The translations under genes were made by a program, and so were the position numbers. A stretch of 64,000 bases of DNA from Nostoc sp. NMS2 (GTDB taxonomy: Bacteria; Cyanobacteriota; Cyanobacteriia; Cyanobacteriales; Nostocaceae), in the NCBI RefSeq assembly GCF_017115105.1, contig NZ_JABXKH010000048.1, positions 1-64,000 of the forward strand, read 5' to 3'. Under the pieces are notes generated by a model. The model had not been told where the DNA came from, did not search any database, and saw only the letters and a list, made by a program, of their open reading frames with translations. Below are positions 45,199 through 54,575 of the stretch, one piece after another (position 1 is the first letter of the stretch; each line of letters opens with the position of its first letter).

Positions 45199-46461
45199 AT
45201 GACTTTTACCTCTACCAAAACCCTTGCTGATAAAGTTCGCGCTGACTTCCCGATATTGCATCAGGAAGTTAACGGGAAACCCTTGGTTTATCTCGATAAT
45301 GCTGCGACATCGCAAAAGCCTTTGTTGGTGTTAAATACTCTACGAGATTATTACGAACACTATAATGCTAACGTCCATCGCGGTGCCCATGCCCTGAGTG
45401 CTAAAGCTACCGATGCTTATGAAGGTGCTAGAGATAAAATTGCCAAATTCATTAATGCTGCATCCCGTCAGGAAATCATCTATACCCGCAACGCAAGTGA
45501 AGCGATTAACCTAGTAGCTTATAGCTGGGGAATGAATAATTTGCAGCCGGGAGATGAAATTATTCTCTCGGTGATGGAACACCACAGTAATATTGTACCC
45601 TGGCAATTAGTAGCACAAAAAACGGGTGCATTACTGAAATTTGTGGAACTGACACCCGAAGAAACTTTTGATTCGGAACAGTTTAAAAAGCTGATCTCCG
45701 ACAAAACCAAGTTGGTGTCGGTGGTGCATATTTCTAATACTTTGGGTTGTATTAACCCAGTAGAAGAAATTGGTGCGATCGCACGTAAATACGGTGCTAA
45801 ATTCTTAGTTGATGCTTGCCAAAGTGTCCCTCATGTGCCTGTAGATGTCCAGCAGATAGATTGTGATTGGTTGGTAGCTTCCGGTCACAAAATGTGCGCC
45901 CCAACTGGGATAGGATTTCTCTATGGCAAGTTGGAATTGTTAGAATCAATGCCACCATTTTTTGGCGGTGGTGAAATGATTGCAGAGGTATATTTAGACC
46001 ATTCTACCTATGCAGAATTACCACATAAATTTGAAGCTGGTACACCTGCAATTGGAGAAGCGATCGCACTTGGTGCCGCAATAGATTATCTTACTAGCAT
46101 CGGTATGGATAAAATCCACGCCTACGAAGCCGAATTAACAGCTTATTTGTTCCAACAATTAGAGCAAATTCCCCAAATTAGAATTTACGGCCCCAAACCC
46201 AATGCGAAAGGGGAAGGTAGAGCCGCTCTTGCATCATTCACTGCCGGGGAAGTCCACGCCAACGACTTATCTACATTATTAGATCAAGAAGGTGTTGCCA
46301 TCCGTTCTGGACACCACTGTACTCAACCATTACACCGTTACTTAGGTCTGGCTGCAACCGCACGAGCAAGTCTATCTTTCTACAACACCCGCGAAGAAAT
46401 TGATGTTTTCATCAAAGCATTGAAGGAAACTCTAGACTTCTTTGCTGGGTTCTCTAGTTAA
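45199..46461 (+). CDS. sufS: Cysteine desulfurase SufS
   Basis: A 420-residue PLP enzyme that takes sulfur from cysteine for the SUF scaffold. The PLP lysine is in [16 protein letters not shown] (about 228-243), the substrate-binding block is [11 protein letters not shown] (about 131-141), and the catalytic cysteine is in [15 protein letters not shown] (about 369-383). It is the last gene of the sufBCDS operon. No sufE is nearby. Confidence 0.97.
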   Translation: MTFTSTKTLADKVRADFPILHQEVNGKPLVYLDNAATSQKPLLVLNTLRDYYEHYNANVHRGAHALSAKATDAYEGARDKIAKFINAASRQEIIYTRNASEAINLVAYSWGMNNLQPGDEIILSVMEHHSNIVPWQLVAQKTGALLKFVELTPEETFDSEQFKKLISDKTKLVSVVHISNTLGCINPVEEIGAIARKYGAKFLVDACQSVPHVPVDVQQIDCDWLVASGHKMCAPTGIGFLYGKLELLESMPPFFGGGEMIAEVYLDHSTYAELPHKFEAGTPAIGEAIALGAAIDYLTSIGMDKIHAYEAELTAYLFQQLEQIPQIRIYGPKPNAKGEGRAALASFTAGEVHANDLSTLLDQEGVAIRSGHHCTQPLHRYLGLAATARASLSFYNTREEIDVFIKALKETLDFFAGFSS

Positions 46462-46855
46462 CAGTAGACAATGTTTAGATACTGGTTGCTGTGGACTGTC
46501 TATGACCAATTCCAAACCCCACAAGAGACCATATATGACAGCAGAACGCTGGATGTCGAATCTGAAATTGTTCTAGCAAAGGAGTCATAATAATTCGTAA
46601 TAACTAACTTCGTAATTCGTAATTATTACCCCACGGATAAATCCGGGGGCTTGAATAAAGTTGCTACGCTTTTTCTCTTTCTTCATAACTGAAGTTAGGG
46701 GCTTGTACCCTCAATGATTTAATTATTAATTAATTCCTAATTAATGAATTCTTAATTAAGAATTACGAATTACGAATTACGAATTATTCGGTCAGATCGT
46801 ATGACCCAGCACCAGGGACAATTGTGTTGGGTCTTTCCTTGATTGGTTGACTCGT
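46462..46855. other. Repeat-filled region after the suf operon
   Basis: AATTACG-type arrays lie at 46590-46626 and 46755-46788. Between them is a hairpin (CCCC-A-CGGAT-AA-ATCCG-GGGG, 46629-46649) that resembles ends of IS200/IS605-type elements. No gene is seen. Confidence 0.6.
46629..46649. mobile_element. IS200/IS605-like end hairpin (remnant)
   Basis: CCCCACGGAT and ATCCGGGGG form a near-perfect hairpin within a segment bordered by AATTACG arrays. No transposase or tnpB frame is associated with it. Confidence 0.4.
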
Positions 46856-48010
46856 TTAGGCAACAGTAATTGTCTGGCCATTGGTCAAACTTGTGAAATT
46901 ATAAATTGTGCGACCTGCGATCAGTTTCTCAAACCCCGAAGTCTCCATAGTAATGAACTCACTAATCTGGAAGGCGATCGTTGTTCCCGATATGCCAACA
47001 GTATAAGTTCCTGTTGTTAATTCCAGTGTGTCTTGACCATCTCCTCCATTGAAAGAGCCTCCACCAACCCCTTTGAGATAATCGTTACCCGTTCCTAAGT
47101 TGACGCTGCCATTACCATCAGCGAAGCCTCCATTGGCGATGATTGTATCGTTACCAGCCCCAGTGTCGATGATGCCAATGTTGAAGATGCCGCTGCGCGC
47201 ACCTCCACTCCCACTGCCAACAATCAAGTCATTACCAGCCCCCGTGTTGATAGTGCCAATGTTGAAGATGCCATTGCTTCCAGATCCGCTGGCAATGCCA
47301 ACGATGGAGTCATTACCATCTCCAGTATCGATAGTGGAATCGCTAGTGTTGAAGATGGTGTAGCTCTCATCTCCGCTTGTACTGCCAATAATGCAATCAT
47401 TACCATTCCCGGTACTGATAGTGTTACTGTTTTGAATGCCTCTGCTAGAATTTGCACTTGCACAGCCAACGATGGAGTCATTACCATTTCCAGTATTGAT
47501 ATTACCGAGGTTGAGGATGCCAAAACCCGCACCCGTTCCAGAGATAGAGTCAATACCATCACCAGTATTGATGGTGCCACGACTGTTGAGGATGCCAATA
47601 CCCCTACCTTTTCCAGAGATAGAGTCATTGCCATGACCGGTATTGATGGTGCCAGCACTGTTGACGATGCCCGTGCTAGAATCTCCGGTTGCAATAGCAC
47701 AGATAGAGTCATTGCCAGCCCCGGTATCAATGGTGCCATTGTTGTAGATACCTGTCCCGAATTCGCTTGCACTACTGCCAAAGATAGAGTCATTGCCAGC
47801 CCCGGTATCAATGGTGCCACTGTTAGAGATACCTCTCCCGAATTCGCCTCCACTGCCAACGATAGAGTCTCTGCCAGCCAGCGTATTTGCTACGTTACCC
47901 TCGGGATTGACGATGCCTCCATTTAAGTCGGTAACACTGTCAGCAGATGGAGTCCAAACACCTATAAGGTCGTCGCTTACCCAACCTGTAGTAGTTAGAG
48001 TAGTTGTCAT
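46856..48010 (-). CDS. RTX-like calcium-binding repeat protein
   Basis: A 384-residue protein made mainly of about ten imperfect repeats of roughly 25-30 residues with the core INTGxGNDSIxGxxxG (residues about 55-330, for example TIDTGAGNDSIFGSSAS). The GxGNDxI pattern is the Ca-binding beta-roll type of RTX/hemolysin-like proteins, though the repeat unit is longer than the nine-residue RTX nonamer. The final part (about 300-384) contains GNDYLKGVGGGSFNGGDGQD and a closing beta domain. There is no N-terminal signal peptide; type I export would fit. Regular repeats make long open frames on the opposite strand, which are artefacts. Confidence 0.8.
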   Translation of the reverse strand: MTTTLTTTGWVSDDLIGVWTPSADSVTDLNGGIVNPEGNVANTLAGRDSIVGSGGEFGRGISNSGTIDTGAGNDSIFGSSASEFGTGIYNNGTIDTGAGNDSICAIATGDSSTGIVNSAGTINTGHGNDSISGKGRGIGILNSRGTINTGDGIDSISGTGAGFGILNLGNINTGNGNDSIVGCASANSSRGIQNSNTISTGNGNDCIIGSTSGDESYTIFNTSDSTIDTGDGNDSIVGIASGSGSNGIFNIGTINTGAGNDLIVGSGSGGARSGIFNIGIIDTGAGNDTIIANGGFADGNGSVNLGTGNDYLKGVGGGSFNGGDGQDTLELTTGTYTVGISGTTIAFQISEFITMETSGFEKLIAGRTIYNFTSLTNGQTITVA

Positions 48011-48108
48011 AAAAGCCTCTATTAGTAATGTATCCGAACTTGGTCAACGCTAAATTAGAAGTTTGTTATCAGGTATTGATTTTACTGTAGATGCGCCACA
48101 ATAACTAA

Positions 48109-48438
48109 ATGGAAATTGCGATTTTATTATTTCTTAAACGTTCGACAAAATTATTAATTTTTAATGCCGCAGTCGTAAAAATTTTAGAAGCGAAAAAAGC
48201 AAATATCAATGCAGGATTAGGTCAGTGTGTAGCAGAAATGCTAGCAGCTAAATTGTTTAATGAACGTGAAGGAAATCACATTAAAACAATTTATGGTACT
48301 GTTACTACTGGAACCATCTGGAAATTTTTAAAGCTAATTGGGCAAGTAGTTGAAATTGACTTGGGCGAGTATTATATTAATGACATAGGTAAAGTTATCG
48401 GAATTTTGTCTGACATCCTGGCAGAAGAAGTTTTTTAA
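48109..48438 (+). pseudogene. C-terminal fragment resembling a cyanobacterial nuclease-like protein
   Basis: Residues from about 28 ([57 protein letters not shown]) resemble the end of a roughly 200-residue family I know from cyanobacteria, possibly PD-(D/E)XK-like. The N-terminal portion with the early catalytic residues is missing, and the first 25 residues are not native-looking. I read it as a truncated gene. Confidence 0.5.
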
Positions 48439-48494
48439 CTAATTCTAGGGATTCAGCAAGTTTTGTGGCAAGGTCTAAATTCCAGTTACAAAAC

Positions 48495-48556
48495 TTAATT
48501 ACGAATTACGAACTTGTACTGAGCGTAGCCGAAGTATTACGAATTACGAATTATTT
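48495..48556. repeat. AATTACG arrays flanking an AGCGTAGCCGAAG repeat
   Basis: Two AATTACG clusters (about 48495-48512 and 48535-48556) are separated by ACTGAGCGTAGCCGAAGTAT, a repeat also seen near 21176. They lie between two broken genes. Confidence 0.75.
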
Positions 48557-48560
48557 TAAT

Positions 48561-48728
48561 ATGCTTGTCCAGTCACCGCCTGCTGAACAAAGAACAGTCT
48601 TACACAACATTAGCTGGGAAACCTTTGAAGCCTTGCTGAGAGATACAGGTGAGCATAGAGGTTCTCGGTTTGCTTACGACTGCGGTGTTTTAGAAATCAT
48701 GACTCCACTTTTTGAACACGAAGGGTAA
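48561..48728 (+). pseudogene. N-terminal fragment of a Uma2-family (DUF820) endonuclease
   Basis: MLVQSPPAEQRTVLHNISWE followed by TFEALLRDTGEHRGSRFAYD and GVLEIMTPLFEHE is the usual start of a Uma2/DUF820 PD-(D/E)XK protein. The family is about 190 residues, but this frame stops after 55, so the catalytic core is lost. It is one of two truncated genes in the 48-49 kb repeat area. Confidence 0.7.
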
Positions 48729-48780
48729 ATTCTACCTCATTCATGAATATAATTACGAGCTAAATTTTTATAAAAAATAT

Positions 48781-48918
48781 TTATGGTATGTACTTGTTAA
48801 TCTTATTTAGGCTATCAGATAATCTATTAATAGCATCTAATTCTGTACCATACTTCATAATAGCTTCCCATTCTTCAGCTAAATCTTCAAGTACTATCCA
48901 ATTACATTTTTTATTCAT
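48781..48918 (-). CDS. Possible 45-residue small protein
   Basis: A short frame beginning MNKKCNWIVLEDLAEEWEAI with a helix-like, charged composition (then MKYGTELDAINRLSDSLNKI). It could be a tiny gene or the remnant of one. There is no family match that I know. The rest of 48729-49053 is AT-rich and empty. Confidence 0.25.
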   Translation of the reverse strand: MNKKCNWIVLEDLAEEWEAIMKYGTELDAINRLSDSLNKINKYIP

Positions 48919-49053
48919 CTTAAGAACCTGAAAACTGGGTCTAGACAATTCCTTTGAATAATCAGACCAAAAAAACGATTGTCACTTTTTCGCAGATATT
49001 AATTTTTTAATAGTATTAGTCATGGAAAATAATAAAATAGTATAAATAATAGC

Positions 49054-51288
49054 ATGGAAAAAAGTGTTATTAATGCCAGCCTTTCTACTCAGAACCTAAC
49101 TTTTCGTCCAGGTGATACTCCTGTATCATTTGAGGTAACTGTCAATAATGACAGCGATCGCTTTGTCAATTTTCAGGTAGAAATTACCGCAGCCGGAGAA
49201 ACCCGGAACACTGGATACCGATGGTATCGACTCGAACCAGAGGTGGCAGCAGCTAAACCACCAGGCAGCAGTACCATATTTCAAGTTTTCATATTCAATA
49301 CACCCATTCCAGGATTTGTCGGTACTGTTAACCTGATGGTGAATATTTTTTCACCGCAATTAGCACAACAGTGCAGACTTGTGCTGCGTCTGAAAATCGA
49401 ACGAGATAACAGACCAACACATTTAAGTGTAGAATTGCCTGTGCGAGAGTTCCAAGTTTATCCCCGCAATGCAGTAGATATACCAATACGGGTGCGGAAC
49501 TTGGGGCAACAACCAACTGATGTGGGGCTACGTTTTACAGGTGTTGATCCATCTTGGCTAGCAGGTAGTGCAGAACGCCGATTATCTCTAGATCCAGGTG
49601 GATTAGCAGAAGCCACATTTCAATGTCAACCTCCTTCTGTAGTGCAAGCGCCCAGTCAAAATTACCCTTTTACTATTGAAGCTGTTAGCAATAATGGTTA
49701 TCCAACCAGTGCTGAAGGCAACATTGAAGTTTTACCGGTAGGTTTTATAGACTTTACCACCACTCAAAAACACCTCAAAATTCCTAGTAAATCGGCATGG
49801 TTGCCTGACTGGAAATCTGATACAGCTTCCTTTGAATTACTATTTAAAAACGCTAGCAACCTCAACCAGCAAATTAATGTCCACGTACAGGGTAGAGACT
49901 GGCGAAAATGTCGTTTCAAAAAGCTTCCTGAAAATGCCAATCTCCATTTAGGAGAGACAAGTAAAGTAATCCTTGATGTTAAAACAAAACGCCCTTGGGT
50001 AGGAATCGGCAAAACTCTATTATTAGAGGCTAAATCGGAATTATCTGACCAACGTTTAGGGAGTACAGACCCCGCTACGCAGACATTAGAAGTAGAGGCT
50101 CTGCCAATTATACCTCTATGGCTACAGCTAGCTGCGATCGCACTCTTAGCTGCACTCCTAGCATTAATACTGCAACCAAGAGATATAATGCATACCCGTT
50201 CTGTAAACTCAGTCCGTTTTAGTGGTATTGGTTTATCGGTGGTCAGTGGCTCAGATGATTGCACATTAAGACTTTGGAGAATTGCTGCTGATAGCTTAGA
50301 CCCCGATGATACAGTAACATACGCCGGGCAACCCCTTGCTTGCGATCAACGGCAACAGCCCAAAGGTTTAATGGCGATTACCGATGATGCTGTAGAAGTC
50401 TTACGCTTCATGCCATTACAAAACGATCGTGTGGCTGTTGGTCTCGATAATGGTGTAATTGAACTCAGAGATGTACCATCAGGTCTAAAGATTAGCGAAC
50501 TTCAAGACCTTAAAGATCCTAAAGCAAAAGGCGATCGCGTCTTTGATTTAGCTTTCACCTCAAACTCACTTAACTTATTCAGTGGCTATGGCAGTGGTAA
50601 AGTTAGAGTATGGTCAAGACCAGCGCCTAACAGCGATTTTCTGCCAGAACCGCAAGTTATCGACGTACAAAGTACATTGAAATTATCAGGTTTCCAAGTC
50701 CGGGCATTAAATCTCAGCCCAGATGCCAAAACTCTCGTAATTGCCGGAAACTTTAAGCGTTTTATCTTGTGGCAGTGGAACCCAACTCAATCTGATAAAA
50801 AATTCCCAGGTTTATCAGTGCAAAATCTAGAAAAACTAGACCCATTAGTTGGGCGTGAAGACTATATTTGGGGATTGGCTTTTGTTCCTAACTCCACAGA
50901 AAAAATCCTAGCAACCTCCGATTCTGCGGGATTCATCACGATTTGGAATTTGAATCAGTGCCAAACTCTCAAAAATCCCAATCCGCAAGAAAAAGTTAAT
51001 GAACTCAATTGTTCGCCAATAGATCGCTGGCCAGCATCAAAAACATCTGTGCGTAGTCTGGCATTTAGTGATGATGGTGGTTTGCTAGTAAGTGGTGGCG
51101 ATGATGGACGAGTGGTACTTTGGTACTTAACTCCCGAACATCAGCTCGACAAAATAAAAGCAGCAGAAGGTAAAACAATTTACCAAAGCTCTAAAAAAAT
51201 CAATAGTATCGACTTGAAAACTAATCAAGGAACCATGATTGTTAGTGGTAGTGAAGATTTTCAAGTCCAACTACACCGCATCAAATAA
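49054..51288 (+). CDS. Ig-like / WD40 membrane protein
   Basis: A 744-residue protein of unknown role. Residues 1-340 are beta-rich, with Ig-like or CARDB-like repeats (FRPGDTPVSFEVTVNNDSDR near 17; VREFQVYPRNAVDIPIRVRN near 130). One membrane helix (LWLQLAAIALLAALLALIL, about 355-373) follows. The C-terminal part (about 378-744) has seven WD40-like blades, enough for one propeller (first VNSVRFSGIGLSVVSGSDDC; sixth VRSLAFSDDGGLLVSGGDDG). There is no signal peptide, so which side the Ig part faces is uncertain. The next gene begins 13 bp downstream and shares the Ig-TM layout. Confidence 0.8.
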   Translation: MEKSVINASLSTQNLTFRPGDTPVSFEVTVNNDSDRFVNFQVEITAAGETRNTGYRWYRLEPEVAAAKPPGSSTIFQVFIFNTPIPGFVGTVNLMVNIFSPQLAQQCRLVLRLKIERDNRPTHLSVELPVREFQVYPRNAVDIPIRVRNLGQQPTDVGLRFTGVDPSWLAGSAERRLSLDPGGLAEATFQCQPPSVVQAPSQNYPFTIEAVSNNGYPTSAEGNIEVLPVGFIDFTTTQKHLKIPSKSAWLPDWKSDTASFELLFKNASNLNQQINVHVQGRDWRKCRFKKLPENANLHLGETSKVILDVKTKRPWVGIGKTLLLEAKSELSDQRLGSTDPATQTLEVEALPIIPLWLQLAAIALLAALLALILQPRDIMHTRSVNSVRFSGIGLSVVSGSDDCTLRLWRIAADSLDPDDTVTYAGQPLACDQRQQPKGLMAITDDAVEVLRFMPLQNDRVAVGLDNGVIELRDVPSGLKISELQDLKDPKAKGDRVFDLAFTSNSLNLFSGYGSGKVRVWSRPAPNSDFLPEPQVIDVQSTLKLSGFQVRALNLSPDAKTLVIAGNFKRFILWQWNPTQSDKKFPGLSVQNLEKLDPLVGREDYIWGLAFVPNSTEKILATSDSAGFITIWNLNQCQTLKNPNPQEKVNELNCSPIDRWPASKTSVRSLAFSDDGGLLVSGGDDGRVVLWYLTPEHQLDKIKAAEGKTIYQSSKKINSIDLKTNQGTMIVSGSEDFQVQLHRIK

Positions 51289-51301
51289 GAGAGTCAATGA
51301 C

Positions 51302-53584
51302 ATGCAAGCTAAATTCAATCCACTGCAAGTTATTATCAACCCACCTGGAATTCAATTTGGAATGCCAGGAGATACTATTGAACTCTATGTTGTTGTGATC
51401 AATCAAGGAGACCAAGATGCAGTTATTGACTTACATTTTGTTTTTGACGAAGTATTTCAAAATTTAACCGGTTGGTCTAGTTCTCCTAGAGAAAGTTTAG
51501 CCTTAGCTTCCCAACAGAATAGTGACGAAGTAAGATTTGAGTTTCAAATTGCCGCAAATACTCTTCCCGGAACCTATGACTATACATTAGTCGTAGATTC
51601 ACCTCTACATTATCCTCAAGATACACCCATAACCTTCCCAAACCAAATTAAGGTTCTGCTACAAGAACAGACTGCAATTCGGGTGAATGACCCGACATTT
51701 TCCATTAGACCTAACACCAACCCCAACAAGCCGCTAATTTTCAATCCTAGTGAGCCTCTGCAAGTAGAGGTTATAGTTGATAATCGCTCTTATCTCGTCG
51801 ATAGGTTCCGCTTGAGTTGTCCAGATTTAGACGAAGACTGGTTCACAATTAATTATCCTGCAAGTGGATACGAGGGTTCTGGATTAGTATCTGAAGTTAC
51901 TGCGCTAGAACTCAACCCTGGTACTAAAGGTCAAATATTGTTGAAATTTCACCCACCTGGGGATACACTCGCGGGAAGCTATTCTCCTACAATCCGCTTG
52001 TATTCGGAGAACTCCCCCGACTTAGTACTGCTAGACTTGGTGTACATTCAAATTCCGACAAATTATCGCTTAGACATAGAACTTAATACGATTTTGGGAC
52101 AAGTTAGCCGTAGTCTGGGCAAGTACGAATTATCACTAGCTAACCAGGGTAATATTGTCCGCGAACTGATATTAAGCTTAAAAAGTCGAGACGAAGAAGA
52201 ACTATATACTTATAAATTTGATCCGACTGAAATAAGATTATTACCAAATAGAAGTACTGTGGCCAACTTGACGGTCAAACCCAGACCTTGGTGGCGAAAA
52301 CCGTGGTTTGGTGCAGGGCTAGTGGTTAACTTTCAACTTGACATCAAAGACCAAAAAAATTTACCCCTACCTAACACATTGCCTCAAGGGAGCTTGGTAT
52401 GGAAACCCCGTCCTTTGTGGCAATTTATTCTGTTAATTTTGGCAATTTTGGGATTATTAGGAGGAATAGGATTTATCATTTGGCGAATTTTAAATCCCGA
52501 TCCTTTGAAATTAGAAAATTTTAGTGCAAAAGACTCTCAAATTACCGAAGGTGATGAGGTTGCTTTGAATTGGGAAATTCACCACTATAAACAGTTGCAA
52601 AAGTTGGTTTTGACGGCTAAAGGTTCCCAACCCATTGAGCCTATTACCTATGACTTTAGCAATGGCATTCCTGAAGCATTGGGTAAGGAAAGTACACCTC
52701 TTTGTCAGATACAAGAAGAACAAGAGCTTATTTGTAGCAACGTGAAAACTGGAGTTAAAACAAAAGGAAATTACACTTTTCAATTACAAGCCTCTTATCA
52801 GAATGGTATACAGTTATTTTCTCGAAATAATCAAGTAGTAACCCAAACAACCCAAGTAGAAATAGCTGAGAAACCAATTGCTGAAGTTGTTAATTTTCAA
52901 GCAGATAAACCACAGTATACAAAAGGTCAAAATATTCTTTTAAGTTGGACTATTGCGCGTCCATTACTGCTGCAACAAATTCAAATTGGTGGCAGTGCAG
53001 ATGATGAGACATCCTACGGCGAACCAATTGCTTATAAAATTAATCAAGGTAATCTTGCAGACCCTAAGCTTAAAAAGCTATGTACACAACAAAATCAAGA
53101 GCTACGATGTACAAATATTCCTCTACCTGCATATAAAGCCGGAAAATTTGCCTTTCAAATCAAAGCTTTTTCTAATGGAAGTCAAAAAACTAGTTTTAAA
53201 AAGACTGAATCTAAAATAGAAATTTTACCAAAACCATTTAGGATTATTTCTTTCACAATTAACGGTAGTGAGCAACAAAATCTGATTCTTAATGAAGGAA
53301 CAACTGCTACTCTGAGTTGGAGAGTAGAAGGGGAAAAAGAAAATATTCAAGTTAAACTTCTGCCATACGGCGATGAAGTTGCACTAAGTGACTCAAAGCA
53401 GTTTCCAGTTAATCTAGCCTTCCCACCTCAAATCACACTGCAAGTTAATGATATATCTAATAAGCAACCACCCCAGCAAAAAGGATTTGTAATCACAGTC
53501 CTCAAAAAAGTAGTGCCTACTCCTATACCTAGCATTAACCCAATTCCACCTAACTCATTTAAGATCCCCTTACCTCAGAGGTAA
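51302..53584 (+). CDS. Ig-like membrane protein, partner of the WD40 protein
   Basis: A 760-residue protein of unknown role. The N-terminal part (about 1-365) is a string of beta domains (VIINPPGIQFGMPGDTIELY near 10; LSLANQGNIVRELILSLKSR near 277), as in its neighbour. A membrane helix (FILLILAILGLLGGIGFIIW, about 374-393) is followed by at least three further Ig-like domains (LENFSAKDSQITEGDEVALN near 402; VNFQADKPQYTKGQNILLSW near 530; ILNEGTTATLSWRV near 661) and a Pro-rich tail. The start at 51302 follows GAG and lies 13 bp after the previous stop codon, indicating co-transcription. Confidence 0.8.
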   Translation: MQAKFNPLQVIINPPGIQFGMPGDTIELYVVVINQGDQDAVIDLHFVFDEVFQNLTGWSSSPRESLALASQQNSDEVRFEFQIAANTLPGTYDYTLVVDSPLHYPQDTPITFPNQIKVLLQEQTAIRVNDPTFSIRPNTNPNKPLIFNPSEPLQVEVIVDNRSYLVDRFRLSCPDLDEDWFTINYPASGYEGSGLVSEVTALELNPGTKGQILLKFHPPGDTLAGSYSPTIRLYSENSPDLVLLDLVYIQIPTNYRLDIELNTILGQVSRSLGKYELSLANQGNIVRELILSLKSRDEEELYTYKFDPTEIRLLPNRSTVANLTVKPRPWWRKPWFGAGLVVNFQLDIKDQKNLPLPNTLPQGSLVWKPRPLWQFILLILAILGLLGGIGFIIWRILNPDPLKLENFSAKDSQITEGDEVALNWEIHHYKQLQKLVLTAKGSQPIEPITYDFSNGIPEALGKESTPLCQIQEEQELICSNVKTGVKTKGNYTFQLQASYQNGIQLFSRNNQVVTQTTQVEIAEKPIAEVVNFQADKPQYTKGQNILLSWTIARPLLLQQIQIGGSADDETSYGEPIAYKINQGNLADPKLKKLCTQQNQELRCTNIPLPAYKAGKFAFQIKAFSNGSQKTSFKKTESKIEILPKPFRIISFTINGSEQQNLILNEGTTATLSWRVEGEKENIQVKLLPYGDEVALSDSKQFPVNLAFPPQITLQVNDISNKQPPQQKGFVITVLKKVVPTPIPSINPIPPNSFKIPLPQR

Positions 53585-53598
53585 GGTTTATCCGCCTC

Positions 53599-54282
53599 TT
53601 AGAGATATTCTCCATAGACTGTGAAAGACTTGGTTAAACCGAAAAACTTTTCTTCATAAAGTTGCGCTCTAGGGAACAGATTCAGGAACTGTCTCTTACT
53701 TAGCAGCTTAATTGAAGTAGCTATAGTCCTAGCCAACTCTTTATCAGCCACCTTGTCATACCATCCAAGAGCAAAATTGGTTAGTAGCCATACCCGAAAA
53801 TTTACGGGAATAAATTGAAATAAAGGAAAAACAAAGTGAGGTTCAATCGGAAAAAAAACATTTGGTGTTTGAACAAAATATCTTTTTCCCACTCGCATTA
53901 CTTCAGTAGCCATCTGGTACTGTTTATCATAATCTCCTACATGTTCAATCACTGAATTGGAAAAAACCATATCAAACTCATTGGATTGGAAATTTACCAT
54001 GTTTGTAGCACTCCCAACAACTTGCTTGATTTTTGGATGTGTTGAGCTTGTTTCGGGAAATTTCAAATTTAGTAGAGTAATTTCTACGTCTTTAATTTCT
54101 TTATTCAAAAAGCCTAAATTCTCCCAAAAGCTTACTGTTCCTCCAACATCGAGTATTTTTATAGGAGAGGGCAGTGAGTCTAATATAGATACGAACAAAG
54201 AGAAGCGCTTTTTTCTCAGGCTACTTGCCCACGAGTCAGAAAGACTAGAGTCATATACTTTACGGGCTATGAGTTTATTCAT
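53599..54282 (-). CDS. Class I SAM-dependent methyltransferase
   Basis: A 227-residue methyltransferase. Motif I is IKILDVGGTVSFWE (about 37-50), then EITLLNLKF (motif II region) and FDMVFSNSVIEHVGDYDKQY (about 103-122), the usual motif-IV segment of Methyltransf_11 proteins. The substrate is unknown. It converges with the Ig/WD40 pair, ending 14 bp beyond the stop codon of the second gene. Confidence 0.8.
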   Translation of the reverse strand: MNKLIARKVYDSSLSDSWASSLRKKRFSLFVSILDSLPSPIKILDVGGTVSFWENLGFLNKEIKDVEITLLNLKFPETSSTHPKIKQVVGSATNMVNFQSNEFDMVFSNSVIEHVGDYDKQYQMATEVMRVGKRYFVQTPNVFFPIEPHFVFPLFQFIPVNFRVWLLTNFALGWYDKVADKELARTIATSIKLLSKRQFLNLFPRAQLYEEKFFGLTKSFTVYGEYL

Positions 54283-54575
54283 TTCTTAGTTACCACTAAA
54301 ATTAGGTTATTTAACAAATGAAATATTGTTTAAGATATGTAAAAACACTCTGAGGGTAGCATATTCCTACAGTGTTTTCATTGTCAATAATTTATGTCTA
54401 AATTGTTACAAATACTTATGAGCCAATACATTTGGATTAAGGCGCTTGATCCTCACTAACCCTACGTGAGCTTCCAACGAACAGCATTCGTCATGTCTTA
54501 AGAGAAACAATCTAGTTTCCTAGTAGTTCGACGGAAGTGACGACTCCCAGCTCTAACTCGCGGACTCTTAATAGC
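54283..54575. other. Intergenic region between ftsW and a methyltransferase
   Basis: About 290 bp without a gene or strong repeat. It could hold the methyltransferase promoter and the ftsW 3' end. Confidence 0.4.

Noticed and set aside
47432-47926. Long open frame opposite the RTX-like gene
   Set aside because: It mirrors the Gly/Asn/Asp-rich repeat of the minus-strand gene; the translated product has no natural composition or start signal.
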